From positions 124,001 to 188,000 of the IMG/VR virus record IMGVR_UViG_3300025141_000020: DNA of 64,000 bases; one strand, written 5' to 3'. This DNA comes from a virus. The position numbers and the translations under genes are program-made. A model generated the notes under the pieces. The model was given only the letters and a program-made list of their open reading frames with translations, did not search any database and was not told where the DNA came from. Positions 44,802 through 52,981 of the stretch are shown piece by piece. Positions within the stretch are counted from its first letter, which is position 1. The number at the start of each line of letters is the position of its first letter.

Positions 44802-44832
44802 TTGGTGGTGTCATTTATTTTTCTTATCTTTG
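44802..44832 (+). promoter_or_regulatory. Bacteroidota-type promoter giving a near-leaderless mRNA
   Basis: TTG at 44802-44804, 20 bases, then TATCTTTG at 44825-44832, with the ATG of the SprT-like gene at 44837. The expected transcription start falls on or next to the start codon. Confidence 0.7.
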
Positions 44833-44836
44833 TAGT

Positions 44837-45337
44837 ATGAATTTAGAAAAAACACGAAATATGGCACTTAAACTAATGAGACAACACGGTCTTATTAGTT
44901 ATACTTTTAAATGGGATAGAGCGGTAAGAAGATTTGGTTCCCATAATGGAGGAAGCTGCACTATTTCTCTTTCTAGACCTTTAACTTTACACGAAACTAA
45001 CGAGTGTAGAGTTAAAAATACTATTTTACATGAAATCGCACACGCTTTAGACCACCAACAACGTGGTTATTCTAATCACGATGCTAACTGGAAAAGAATT
45101 GCAAGGTCTATTGGGTGTAATGGTGAAAGATGTAGTAGTAGTTCAGGTGTAGATAAATCTAAAATATTAAAATGGGTGGCTACTTGTCCTAGTTGTGAAA
45201 GAAAAGTTTACTACGCAAGACAAAAAGCAAAAGATGTAGCTTGTGGTAAATGTTGTAAAAAACATAATAATAACAAGTATACCCCTGAGTATAAATTTAA
45301 TTGGAAATTAAATAGAAATGTCGTAAAATATATATAA
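44837..45337 (+). CDS. SprT-like zinc metallopeptidase domain protein
   Basis: The 166-residue protein has HEIAH at residues 65-69, a further His in YSNHDANWKRIA as third ligand, and a C-terminal zinc ribbon with CPSC (117-120) and CGKC (136-139). This is the SprT/Spartan core layout. Spartan relatives cleave DNA-bound proteins, so a role in clearing DNA-protein crosslinks is possible. It overlaps the following gene by one base. Confidence 0.8.
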   Translation: MNLEKTRNMALKLMRQHGLISYTFKWDRAVRRFGSHNGGSCTISLSRPLTLHETNECRVKNTILHEIAHALDHQQRGYSNHDANWKRIARSIGCNGERCSSSSGVDKSKILKWVATCPSCERKVYYARQKAKDVACGKCCKKHNNNKYTPEYKFNWKLNRNVVKYI

Positions 45338-45867
45338 TGGAAAAATTACAATATAAAATAAAAAACGGACCAAGAGTAGAGTCTCTCAATCAATTTGAGT
45401 TGTCTGATGGTACCATAGTAGCAATCTTTCAAGGTTTTAGGGGTGAAAACCCTGACTTAGACTTTATTGTGAAATATAAAGAACCTGGGAAAAGATTAAG
45501 AACTCCGTCACATACTCATTGGATTGTTGATTTAATAGTTAAGGGTGAAATTAATAGACCTAGTACATTAGATTTAGTTAAAGAACTAATAGAAGTTTAT
45601 GATGCTATTGACCCATTTCAGACTGTAGAAGAAAGGGATAATTATGAATTGGTATACGCTAGTGAGATAGCTAGAGATTTTTCATGGTTAGATGGAACCG
45701 GTTCTTTATCATTAGAATTAATAGGTACTTTAGTAGAATTATTCTCTAAATGTGAAAAACAAACAACCGGTGCATTTATGTTTAAAAGTATGTTAACCTT
45801 ATCAAAAGATTATCTGGAAGGCAAAAAAGATTATTATCAAATAATAGGAACCTCAAAAAGAGTTTAA
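45337..45867 (+). CDS. Unknown protein in the peptidase operon
   Basis: The 176 residues contain VAIFQGFRGENPDLDFIVKY and KRLRTPSHTHWIVDLIVKGE, followed by helices (LDLVKELIEVYDAIDPF). The His-Thr-His pair could bind a metal, but no known family is recognised. It is co-translated with the SprT-like gene (one-base overlap) and followed one base later by the M20-like peptidase, suggesting a shared pathway. Confidence 0.6.
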   Translation: MEKLQYKIKNGPRVESLNQFELSDGTIVAIFQGFRGENPDLDFIVKYKEPGKRLRTPSHTHWIVDLIVKGEINRPSTLDLVKELIEVYDAIDPFQTVEERDNYELVYASEIARDFSWLDGTGSLSLELIGTLVELFSKCEKQTTGAFMFKSMLTLSKDYLEGKKDYYQIIGTSKRV

Positions 45868-45868
45868 T

Positions 45869-46678
45869 ATGATTAAAGAAAAATTAAAAGAATTATTGGC
45901 TATCCCAACTAAGACCTGGGAAGAGGACCGACTTATATCTTATTTAATAGAACATTTTGAGGCTCGTGGGTATCATTACGAATTAGATGAGATGGGTAAC
46001 TTATATGTAACTAAAGGCATTTCCGAATACTATCCTTTAGTTTTAGCTCATACTGATAGTGTGCACGATATTAAAGAAATGGTAGTAAAAGAAGAATACC
46101 TACCTAATTCACAGGGGGATAAAAAACTAGCCCTCAAAGCTTATACTAAAGACGGTAATCTCCCTACTGGTATAGGAGGTGACGATAAAGCAGGCGTATT
46201 TATTTGTTTACAACTTTTAGAACGGTTTAATGTTATTAAAGGGTTTTTCCCAGTCGCAGAAGAAACCGGATGTCATGGTAGTAGAGGAGCAAAAGAATCA
46301 TTCTTTAATAATGTAGGTTATGCTATCCAGTTTGATTCTACCGAAAATGATACTATGTCACTCTCACTTATGGGTACGCAGTTATTTGAACAGGATTCTG
46401 AATTTTTTAATAAAGCTAAGAGTTTAATATTAGAACACGGTTTTACTGAGTGGAAACATCATCCGTACACCGACACAATGGTGTTAAAAGAAAGATTTAA
46501 TTTTGCTTGTTTAAATTTTGCTGCGGGATATTACAACTATCACTCAGATAACGAATATGTAATTGTTGAAGATGTGTTGAACTCTATACTTTTAGGTGAG
46601 AGTGTGATAAAAAAATTAGGTAATAACTTTTACGAATTTAGGGTATCTAAAAAAGATTCTTTTGATTGGTTTGATTAG
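45869..46678 (+). CDS. M20-family (peptidase T/PepD-like) metallopeptidase
   Basis: The 269 residues contain the di-zinc site of M20/M28-type enzymes: VLAHTDSVHD, IGGDDKAGVF, VAEETGCHGSRG and YYNYHSDNEYV. The lid/dimerisation domain of typical 400-residue M20 enzymes is missing, so it is a compact form. It probably cleaves peptides from larger digestion products. In a phage this would supply amino acids or remove inhibitory peptides (inference). It converges with a minus-strand gene, overlapping it by 4 bases. Confidence 0.8.
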   Translation: MIKEKLKELLAIPTKTWEEDRLISYLIEHFEARGYHYELDEMGNLYVTKGISEYYPLVLAHTDSVHDIKEMVVKEEYLPNSQGDKKLALKAYTKDGNLPTGIGGDDKAGVFICLQLLERFNVIKGFFPVAEETGCHGSRGAKESFFNNVGYAIQFDSTENDTMSLSLMGTQLFEQDSEFFNKAKSLILEHGFTEWKHHPYTDTMVLKERFNFACLNFAAGYYNYHSDNEYVIVEDVLNSILLGESVIKKLGNNFYEFRVSKKDSFDWFD

Positions 46679-47292
46679 TAGTCTTCGTGAGGTGTAACAT
46701 CAAAAAATGTTTTTGAACTTTTATAATTATCTAACTTTAACCCATGTTTTTCTTCTGATTTAACAACATTATTTATCCATTCTGAGACAGGTTTATAGAT
46801 AAACGTACCGGAATCACCAAATATTTGTTCGAAATCCTCATATTCAACCGTACCCTTTTCTGGGTTACTTTTGAAGTCTATTTCTGGGTATAATCCTAGT
46901 TTTTCCACATCTTGTATCATATCCGCGATTGTAGACGATAACCAATGACTAACATAATTAAATCCTTTAGCTTCTCTTAATCTTTTTACTAGGGTTTCCC
47001 TCCACTCTTTATCTAAATAATTCAATAAATAAAAATCTTTAGTTTCTTTTCGTTTTTCTGGAGTTAGAACTAAGGTTTGTTCTTCCATTGGTAATTTTCT
47101 ACTTATGTCCTCTAGCCTATTAAGTGCTTCTGGATTCCAGCTAGAATCTTTATTAACAAAATGTAACATTATAGCAGTTTTTTTATCCACATCCAATATT
47201 TCACTTATATTAGTTATTTCTATAAGAACCTCATCATCCGAATTTTCTACTATTCTACCTACCTTATCTAATATTCTACTTAATTTACCCAT
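46675..47292 (-). CDS. Unknown phage protein
   Basis: The 205-residue protein starts GKLSRILDKVGRIVENSDDE, with DSSWNPEALNRLEDISRKL in the middle and FDVTPHEDY at the end. It is soluble, helical and mildly acidic. No motif is recognised. A TATTTATA element upstream suggests late expression. Confidence 0.6.
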   Translation of the reverse strand: MGKLSRILDKVGRIVENSDDEVLIEITNISEILDVDKKTAIMLHFVNKDSSWNPEALNRLEDISRKLPMEEQTLVLTPEKRKETKDFYLLNYLDKEWRETLVKRLREAKGFNYVSHWLSSTIADMIQDVEKLGLYPEIDFKSNPEKGTVEYEDFEQIFGDSGTFIYKPVSEWINNVVKSEEKHGLKLDNYKSSKTFFDVTPHEDY

Positions 47293-47300
47293 ACTTATTT

Positions 47301-47313
47301 TATTATAAATATT
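47301..47313 (-). promoter_or_regulatory. Candidate late promoter element
   Basis: The minus strand reads AATATTTATAATA about 8 bases before the gene that starts at 47292. Confidence 0.45.
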
Positions 47314-47343
47314 TTGTTTTATATAATAATTTACCTATATTTG
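47313..47343 (+). promoter_or_regulatory. Bacteroidota-type promoter
   Basis: TTTG at 47313-47316, 19 bases, then TATATTTG at 47336-47343. It precedes the small basic protein and could also drive the tmRNA gene that follows it. Confidence 0.65.
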
Positions 47344-47364
47344 TACTATATATAAATAAATATT

Positions 47365-47553
47365 ATGCCTAAATCAAGAAATAGAAAAAATCACAGTAAA
47401 AAAGTTTTAGCGAGAAACTTAAGGTTAAAACAACAACAAAATTCCATGAATAAACAAATGGAGTTGATGAAAGAAGAATATATAAAAAAAATGGCTGAAA
47501 AAGCTAAAGAAAAAGAAACCGATGCTGGGGAAGTACCTTTGACATTGGGTTAG
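47365..47553 (+). CDS. Small basic protein preceding tmRNA
   Basis: The 62 residues begin PKSRNRKNHSKKVLARNLRL and continue as a charged helix (MKEEYIKKMAEKAKEKE). High Lys/Arg content suggests nucleic-acid binding. It ends five bases before the mature 5' end of the tmRNA and so shares its transcript. Whether it helps the tmRNA (for example in an SmpB-like manner) is open; it is far shorter than SmpB (about 150 residues). Confidence 0.6.
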   Translation: MPKSRNRKNHSKKVLARNLRLKQQQNSMNKQMELMKEEYIKKMAEKAKEKETDAGEVPLTLG

Positions 47554-47558
47554 AATAC

Positions 47559-47967
47559 GGGGGTGACTGGAATTGATTGGCGTCAGTCGATTAATGTCAG
47601 CACGTCGAGCCTGAATTAAGCTCGTAAAATCTGATTCATTTTTTTAACTGGCAAAACAATTGCTAAGTTGGCGACTTTAGGACTTGTCCGTGAGGGGTCA
47701 ACAGTGGCTATCGCGTAACTAAGTTACGATATAGCTCCGTTTTCGTTAAAGTCTCTTAAGATTTGTAACTTTATATATGAAAACGTCATTTAGACAAATC
47801 GACCCCACCCTCTACTGTTTGGGTGGTAAAATATAAGATGGTCTAGGTTACTTTGAGGGTTGTTTATTCTGTAAAAGTAACTGAATAGTTAGAATAAACT
47901 AAACGTGTAGGATAGATGTTAGTAGAAGATGAACAAGACGGGGGTTCGATACCCCCCACCTCCACCA
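47559..47967 (+). ncRNA. ssrA: tmRNA (ssrA), complete one-piece, 22-codon tag
   Basis: The 5' GGGGGTG (47559-47565) pairs fully (one G-U) with CACCTCC (47957-47963), followed by encoded ACCA. The T-arm is GGGGG, TTCGATA loop, CCCCC. The resume codon GGC is at 47650-47652 (RNA position 92, as expected), preceded by TAACT, which aligns with the E. coli TAGTC. The tag frame runs 22 codons, starting GKTIAKLATL and ending GSTVAIA, to TAA 47716-47718 inside a strong hairpin (CGTAAC/GTTACG), as in helix 5. Bacterial tags in this phylum are short and end ALAA; this one is longer and ends AIA. Confidence 0.93.
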
Positions 47968-47972
47968 AAAAG

Positions 47973-47997
47973 AAAAGGACCTAACGGTCCTTTTTTT
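47973..47997 (+). terminator. Bidirectional intrinsic terminator
   Basis: AAAAGGACC, TAAC loop, GGTCCTTTT and a T run follow the tmRNA by five bases and also end the converging minus-strand gene. Confidence 0.9.
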
Positions 47998-49276
47998 ATT
48001 TTAATAGTTTTCCTAAACCAATAACCTTGGTTTCTAGTAATGTTCCCAAACCAACCGTAGTTATATTTTCTTGTAAAGTTATTTTACCATTACTATCTAT
48101 GGTGATGTTTTTAACTTCTTTAAATCTATATGACCCTCTATTATTTTCTGTGTTTAGTAAATACTTTCTTAAAACATCAATATGGTTTTCTTGTGTGTAA
48201 CCACCAGCGTTCTGTGACAATCTAAGATGTATTATAGGTAGTGTTAATTGTAATTTAATATCTCCAAACCTTGGAGATGTTAAAGCTGTCCCTTTAAAAA
48301 ATCCTAGGTAGTTTCCATTAGGGCTATACATAACTAAGTCACTCTCTTTACTAATATTACCTTCAGAGGCTCTATTTAAAGAGTACCTTCTATAATGTAA
48401 GATAGTTAAAGCTTTTGCTAAATCTTTAACTTCATCCGCTGTGGGTCCGTTTGGTGAATAAAATCCTTTTTCAGTACTTATTTTTGTGGTTGGTGGCGAC
48501 ATATTCACTATAGCGGCTATGGCATCCTGATATATAGAATTATATTTCTCTTCAAAAGATTTATAACTACTATTACCTGATTCTATTGCTTGTTTTCCTG
48601 TAATACAATTACCCCCACCTGTTTCGTGACAAGTATCCTTAATACAAAAACAAAATTTATTTACTAAGTCTAAAACTTTAACAAATCTACACCCATAATT
48701 AACTGTTGCTAATGGGTCATAGGGAGTATCAACATGTAAGGTAACATCCTCTGGTAGTCCTTCGGGATTTACCATACAACCTCTTATTTCTTCAACTGGT
48801 GCAACATCACCTTCTTCAATTTCCTCACACTCACACTTACTTTTAACCCATTTGAAGTCTTCTCCATTCGATATTAATGACTCACAATCTTCCTTTCTCT
48901 TATTATATTCTTTATCTCCTATTAACTCTTTACACGTTTTCTTTTTTACTACATTATCTTTACATGCTTGTTTTAGTGTTGTTATGTATGAACTAATATT
49001 GTGACCATCCCATACACGTCCCGTTACCGCTTTAACTAATGTATTGTAAATTAAACATAGGTCTGCAGCTTTTTCTTCACCCATCTTAGCCTTTTTAACC
49101 TTTTCTATTGCTTCATTAAAAGTATCACCTTTATCAAAATAATTACCGTCTTTTTGAATTGTTGCATGGTCACCAATGTCCGTTTTGGGTGCAATAGACT
49201 TAATACTCGCGTACGATTTATTAACCGCTTCCCCTTCTGGTGTACAACAACTTAATTCTCCTAACTTTGCTGCCAT
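47996..49276 (-). CDS. Cysteine-containing virion-type protein of unknown function
   Basis: The 426-residue protein starts AAKLGELSCCTPEGEAVNKS and has many cysteines in the first 240 residues (KSKCECEEIEEG, FCFCIKDTCHETGGGNC). A basic C-terminal half follows, with YSPNGNYLGFFKGTALTSPR. It starts four bases after the leader-bearing 790-residue protein on the same strand, so it probably belongs to the same virion-internal group, though it lacks a leader itself. No family is recognised. Confidence 0.55.
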   Translation of the reverse strand: MAAKLGELSCCTPEGEAVNKSYASIKSIAPKTDIGDHATIQKDGNYFDKGDTFNEAIEKVKKAKMGEEKAADLCLIYNTLVKAVTGRVWDGHNISSYITTLKQACKDNVVKKKTCKELIGDKEYNKRKEDCESLISNGEDFKWVKSKCECEEIEEGDVAPVEEIRGCMVNPEGLPEDVTLHVDTPYDPLATVNYGCRFVKVLDLVNKFCFCIKDTCHETGGGNCITGKQAIESGNSSYKSFEEKYNSIYQDAIAAIVNMSPPTTKISTEKGFYSPNGPTADEVKDLAKALTILHYRRYSLNRASEGNISKESDLVMYSPNGNYLGFFKGTALTSPRFGDIKLQLTLPIIHLRLSQNAGGYTQENHIDVLRKYLLNTENNRGSYRFKEVKNITIDSNGKITLQENITTVGLGTLLETKVIGLGKLLK

Positions 49277-49280
49277 TATT

Positions 49281-51653
49281 TTATTTGGTGTTTAGTACAT
49301 TTATTAGACCTTCATATATGTTTGGGCTTGGGTTCCTTCCTTTTTCTTCTTTTTTATCTTCTTTTTTATCTTCTTCATTCCATTCGTTTATTTGGTCTCT
49401 AACAGCACCAAACCCTCCCTCCTGAAACGCTTTCGTAAGGTCTTTTATTATATTTGAGAATTCTAGCTGAATGTCTTTGATTGCTGCACCACTTCTCTTA
49501 CCTACATCCTCATGGTCAGGGTCTGTCGTAAAATAAACTTCGGGACATTTACCCCCTGTTTTATTACAACATTGTCCTTTGTTAAAGTCTTCAGAAGTTA
49601 GTCCGTTTAAAAACTCTTGGAAGTCGTTGGACCACTTATTAGTAGCGTCTCCTTCTGGTTTATAATCATTACACATTGCTAACCTAGATAGATTATCTGT
49701 ACTAATTAGAGCTTCTGGTTTGTAACGACCATATACTGTTTGACCACGTTCATTTTCTCTTGTTTCTGCGTATTCTGGCCAGAAGTCTGTCAACATTTTT
49801 GCTGCTTTATCCAGAGAATCATCGTCCGAGTCCGAACCAACTACCCACGACTTCTCCCCAATCCAATCCAACGCGTCACCTTTATCTGTTGTTACCAGAT
49901 TTATCAGCAAACCTATTAGTGGGATTTTCTTATTCATTAACCCTAAATCATCTATAAATTTAGTTTTTCCAATTTTATTATAAAAGAAAACTATTTGTGA
50001 CATTGCTAAAACTGTTGGTGCGGCATCTATAACCGCTTCAATACTCCAGTCATCCACACCAGTTATCCATTTAAGGAATGTGTTTGATTCAAATACCCAA
50101 GTATCACTATATCTTGCCATCTCACCTATAAGTTCCTTTCTAAAAGCTTCTCTATCTTTGTTTGGTATTCCAGCTATTGTTTTTTTGCCCGCGTCATCTT
50201 CTATCGCATATTTGTTAATTAATTCTGTCATGTCATCAGATTCATCAAAATCTCTAACAACCATATAACCTCTAAGGTAGACATGTAATTTGTCAGCTAG
50301 TGCTTCTGCTTCAGAGTCTGATAGTCCACCCAGTTGATAAATAGCGTCTTTATTCCCTTGGAATTTTTTATATAGTTGTTCGGTTGCACCAGCTATTGAT
50401 TTATTACTAGCTGTCAAGGTCATGAGTGATTGGATAAGTTGGTCTATAAGGACAGCTCCAGTTATCCCTAGTGCTGTATACATGAGCCCTTTTTTTGTTT
50501 TTGGGATAATTTTAAGTAAGGTACCTCCAACAGTAAATTTGTCTTTTAACATGTTTCTCAACATTGATATGAGGTCAGTGGTTGCGTTCTTTTCTCCACC
50601 TAACAGAGTTCTAAGTGCGGCATCGTCTAGTGTACCATTTTTAGCTGCTCTACGTGTTGCTGCATCAGAGTTTTTCCATATTAATTTAATAATGTTATCT
50701 TGTTGGTCGGACCTTGATAGTATCCCTATCAAATCATCAAGAACTTCAGGTGGTATCACTCTGTCTTTTTCAATTGCCCTACCTATAAGAGCTACTAGTT
50801 CATCTACCGACCTTGGTAACGTGTGAGTGGACTGACTTGCTAATTCCGTTAATTCTTTTTGTAATGATTTAAGGTTAGTAACTCCATTTGTTGGGTCATC
50901 TATCCAAGCCTTAAATACTTTTTGTTTAGTTCCACTAGCACCTGCTGATTTTGTTTTCCATATAAAGGCTTTCAAATCCTTAGTAAAAGTCTCTAACCAT
51001 GTGGTTGATTTAAGTGTAGTCAAGTCAACTGCTTCTTTTTCTGCCTTTTCAATTGCTTCTCTTTCTGCTTTCTCAATTGCTTCTCTTTCTGCTTTCTCAA
51101 TTGCTTCTCTTTCTGCTTTCTCAATTGCTTCTCTTTCTGCTTTCTCAATTGCTTCTTTTTCTAACTTTTCCGCAATTTCTTTTTGTACTTTTGCTTCCAA
51201 AAGTTTCATTTGTTTGCTGAATGAGGTAGCAAATCCATCTCCATTTTTTAAAAAATATGGCATCCAGGCTAAAAAATCATCTAACTGCTTTCCACTAAGA
51301 GACCCATCTGCCACCTTAGTCATTACCTTTTTTATAGTTGCCATGTCATAGAGTTCTCCGTTTCTACCAACTAAAGCTATAATAGTTTCTCCATCAGCAG
51401 CAAATTTAACATTAGCTTTTCTTGTCATTCTATCGAATACGTTAGCTACTGCTTGTGAACCTTCCTTTCCTACAAGTTTTATCATCCTGTCTGCTAATGC
51501 TTGTGAGATTTCTTTTCCTCCTTTTTTAGTGAATAGTTTTTGGAAAAATTTAACTATATCATCTCTTTGTTCTGTTATTAGGTTATTAGTAGGTTGTTTT
51601 AAGCCCATTATTTCGCGGGCTCTTTCTAATTCGTATATAATTTTTTTATTCAT
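49281..51653 (-). CDS. Large leader-bearing internal protein with KAEREAIE repeats
   Basis: About 790 residues from ATG 51653; an ATG at 51671 is also in frame, but the shorter start aligns with other leaders. The leader is NKKIIYELERAREIMGL, with I-T-E at residues 26-28. After about residue 160 there are five near-identical eight-residue units (KAEREAIE). Later come helical domains with one or two hydrophobic stretches (MYTALGITGAVLIDQLI) and a Lys/Glu-rich end. It is probably a head-internal or ejection protein; the hydrophobic segment could help membrane passage (inference). Confidence 0.65.
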   Translation of the reverse strand: MNKKIIYELERAREIMGLKQPTNNLITEQRDDIVKFFQKLFTKKGGKEISQALADRMIKLVGKEGSQAVANVFDRMTRKANVKFAADGETIIALVGRNGELYDMATIKKVMTKVADGSLSGKQLDDFLAWMPYFLKNGDGFATSFSKQMKLLEAKVQKEIAEKLEKEAIEKAEREAIEKAEREAIEKAEREAIEKAEREAIEKAEKEAVDLTTLKSTTWLETFTKDLKAFIWKTKSAGASGTKQKVFKAWIDDPTNGVTNLKSLQKELTELASQSTHTLPRSVDELVALIGRAIEKDRVIPPEVLDDLIGILSRSDQQDNIIKLIWKNSDAATRRAAKNGTLDDAALRTLLGGEKNATTDLISMLRNMLKDKFTVGGTLLKIIPKTKKGLMYTALGITGAVLIDQLIQSLMTLTASNKSIAGATEQLYKKFQGNKDAIYQLGGLSDSEAEALADKLHVYLRGYMVVRDFDESDDMTELINKYAIEDDAGKKTIAGIPNKDREAFRKELIGEMARYSDTWVFESNTFLKWITGVDDWSIEAVIDAAPTVLAMSQIVFFYNKIGKTKFIDDLGLMNKKIPLIGLLINLVTTDKGDALDWIGEKSWVVGSDSDDDSLDKAAKMLTDFWPEYAETRENERGQTVYGRYKPEALISTDNLSRLAMCNDYKPEGDATNKWSNDFQEFLNGLTSEDFNKGQCCNKTGGKCPEVYFTTDPDHEDVGKRSGAAIKDIQLEFSNIIKDLTKAFQEGGFGAVRDQINEWNEEDKKEDKKEEKGRNPSPNIYEGLINVLNTK
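51031..51170 (-). repeat. Tandem 24-base coding repeats
   Basis: The unit AATTGCTTCTCTTTCTGC plus TTTCTC recurs about five times almost unchanged and encodes the KAEREAIE units of the internal protein. DNA-level identity implies recent expansion. Confidence 0.85.
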
Positions 51654-51664
51654 AATTGTTTTTT

Positions 51665-52117
51665 TTACCATAGAGGGTTGGATTTACCTCTACTTGGTTG
51701 GTAGCTGTCTGCCCATTTACTATTTATTATTTGGTTTGCGCTGCCTCTGGTTATTCCACTTTCCCAAACACCGACTGATGCTGTACCAGCACCCGCTCCA
51801 TCATCAGATTCACCTGTTCCTGCCCCATCATCCTGCTCCATAAATTCTTCTGGGGCATAACTATCTTGTGGACCATCACTATAAAAATCATATGCTTGGT
51901 CTTCTTTAGAGTAGTTGGTTTCTGGTTCTGTAAACCCTTCTTCATCTAGTTCTGGTTCAGAACCTAAAGCTCCTTTACTAGTAAAGTTATATTCACTTGC
52001 ACCATCTGTATCCGCGTAACCACCTTGTAAGCCAGACATAATATCTTCATTTAATGGTTCACCATCAAACATTATTTCCTTAACTCTATTTATATTTTCT
52101 TGTAACGACTCACGCAT
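51665..52117 (-). CDS. Small acidic leader-bearing protein
   Basis: The 150 residues begin RESLQENINRVKEIMFDGEP, a class-A leader ending L-N-E at 22-24. After that the protein is acidic and Gly/Ser-rich (EPELDEEGFTEPETNYSKED, DDGAGTGESDDGAGAG), likely unstructured, ending in a basic-aromatic tail (WADSYQPSRGKSNPLW). Head-internal cargo or a core protein is likely. A TATTTATA-type element precedes it. Confidence 0.6.
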   Translation of the reverse strand: MRESLQENINRVKEIMFDGEPLNEDIMSGLQGGYADTDGASEYNFTSKGALGSEPELDEEGFTEPETNYSKEDQAYDFYSDGPQDSYAPEEFMEQDDGAGTGESDDGAGAGTASVGVWESGITRGSANQIINSKWADSYQPSRGKSNPLW

Positions 52118-52126
52118 ATCTATACT

Positions 52127-52143
52127 ATATAAATATAAATACC
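52127..52143 (-). promoter_or_regulatory. Candidate late promoter element
   Basis: The minus strand reads GGTATTTATATTTATATA, a double version of the element, about 9 bases upstream of the acidic leader protein. Confidence 0.5.
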
Positions 52144-52147
52144 GAAA

Positions 52148-52167
52148 AAGGTGGAATAATCCACCTT
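52148..52167 (-). terminator. Intrinsic hairpin terminator
   Basis: AAGGTGGA, ATAA loop, TCCACCTT lies just downstream of the 93-residue minus-strand gene, before the element for the next gene. Confidence 0.7.
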
Positions 52168-52171
52168 CAAT

Positions 52172-52453
52172 TTAATAATCTAAAACTCCTTTATTTTGAT
52201 TAATGTATGTGATTAACCCTTCACTAAGTTGTGATTCATCTACATCATTTTTAATTGTGGTTACTTCCATGTCGTCATCACCATCGTTAAACCATTCTCT
52301 TTCATAAAAAAGGTCGCACAATTCTTCTAATTCTTCAAGTGGAATTTCTAACTCATACTCATCACAGATATCCTCATAACATAAGTTAAATTCTACAAAA
52401 ATTGTTCCTCTGTCCTTATATATAGAATAAGAATGTATTTCTTCAATTACCAT
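52172..52453 (-). CDS. Small acidic protein of unknown function
   Basis: The 93-residue strongly acidic protein contains YEDICDEYELEIPLEELEEL and EREWFNDGDDDMEV, with SEGLITYINQNKGVLDY at the end. The composition recalls DNA-mimic or protein-inhibitor proteins, but that is only a composition argument. It is a single-gene unit ending at a hairpin terminator. Confidence 0.55.
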   Translation of the reverse strand: MVIEEIHSYSIYKDRGTIFVEFNLCYEDICDEYELEIPLEELEELCDLFYEREWFNDGDDDMEVTTIKNDVDESQLSEGLITYINQNKGVLDY

Positions 52454-52495
52454 AATATCTTTTTTAGTTTAAATATATGGTATTAAAGTAAAGTG

Positions 52496-52912
52496 CTAAA
52501 GTCTACGGGATTTTAACCAAAATATTTCTCTTCCGGCTCTAGTTTCTAACGCTCTTAATTTTTGTTTAGACTTTTTCATATCTAAGTCTTTGTTGGTGTC
52601 TAAATCCAGCATTTGATATTCGTTAAATTCTAATATGTCCGCAAGTAATTCTTCAGTATATTGTACTCTGTCTTGTAATTGTTCTATTTGGTCTTGTTGT
52701 AAGCCCATAATCTCTTCTGGTGATAAGAGTTGTTCTAACTCGTCCTCAATACCACTGATATCATCTTCAGCGTCATAAACCTCCTCCCCTTCATCATTAA
52801 TCATATTAGCTCTATCTAAAACTCTAAGAACCTCATCTTCACCGGTCTCTTGTTCTAGTATGTTCTTAAGCACACCATCTAATTGTTCTTCGGAAATTTT
52901 AATTCTTTTCAT
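52496..52912 (-). CDS. Leader-bearing helical protein
   Basis: The 138 residues begin KRIKISEEQLDGVLKNILE, a class-B leader ending I-L-E at 18-20. It is followed by acidic (DEGEEVYDAEDDISGIEDEL) and helical (GLQQDQIEQLQDRVQYTEEL) parts and a basic end (GREIFWLKSRRL). It is a probable head-internal protein with no known family. Confidence 0.6.
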   Translation of the reverse strand: MKRIKISEEQLDGVLKNILEQETGEDEVLRVLDRANMINDEGEEVYDAEDDISGIEDELEQLLSPEEIMGLQQDQIEQLQDRVQYTEELLADILEFNEYQMLDLDTNKDLDMKKSKQKLRALETRAGREIFWLKSRRL

Positions 52913-52921
52913 CTTTGTTTT

Positions 52922-52937
52922 TATTATAAATATAACC
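52922..52937 (-). promoter_or_regulatory. Candidate late promoter element
   Basis: The minus strand reads TTATATTTATAATA about 10 bases upstream of the leader-bearing helical protein. It lies back to back with a host-type promoter on the plus strand. Confidence 0.5.
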
Positions 52938-52946
52938 TAATATTTA

Positions 52947-52977
52947 TTTGTCAATTAAATTATTTTTATTATCTTTG
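52947..52977 (+). promoter_or_regulatory. Bacteroidota-type promoter giving a leaderless mRNA
   Basis: TTTG at 52947-52950, 19 bases, then TATCTTTG at 52970-52977, with ATG at 52982. Confidence 0.75.
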
Positions 52978-52981
52978 TAAT

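Noticed and set aside
47650-47680. Alternative tmRNA tag frames (GCA at 47651, TGG at 47649)
   Set aside because: They end after 9 and 5 codons with no degron-like end. The GGC frame aligns with the conserved upstream TAACT, and its stop lies in the expected hairpin.
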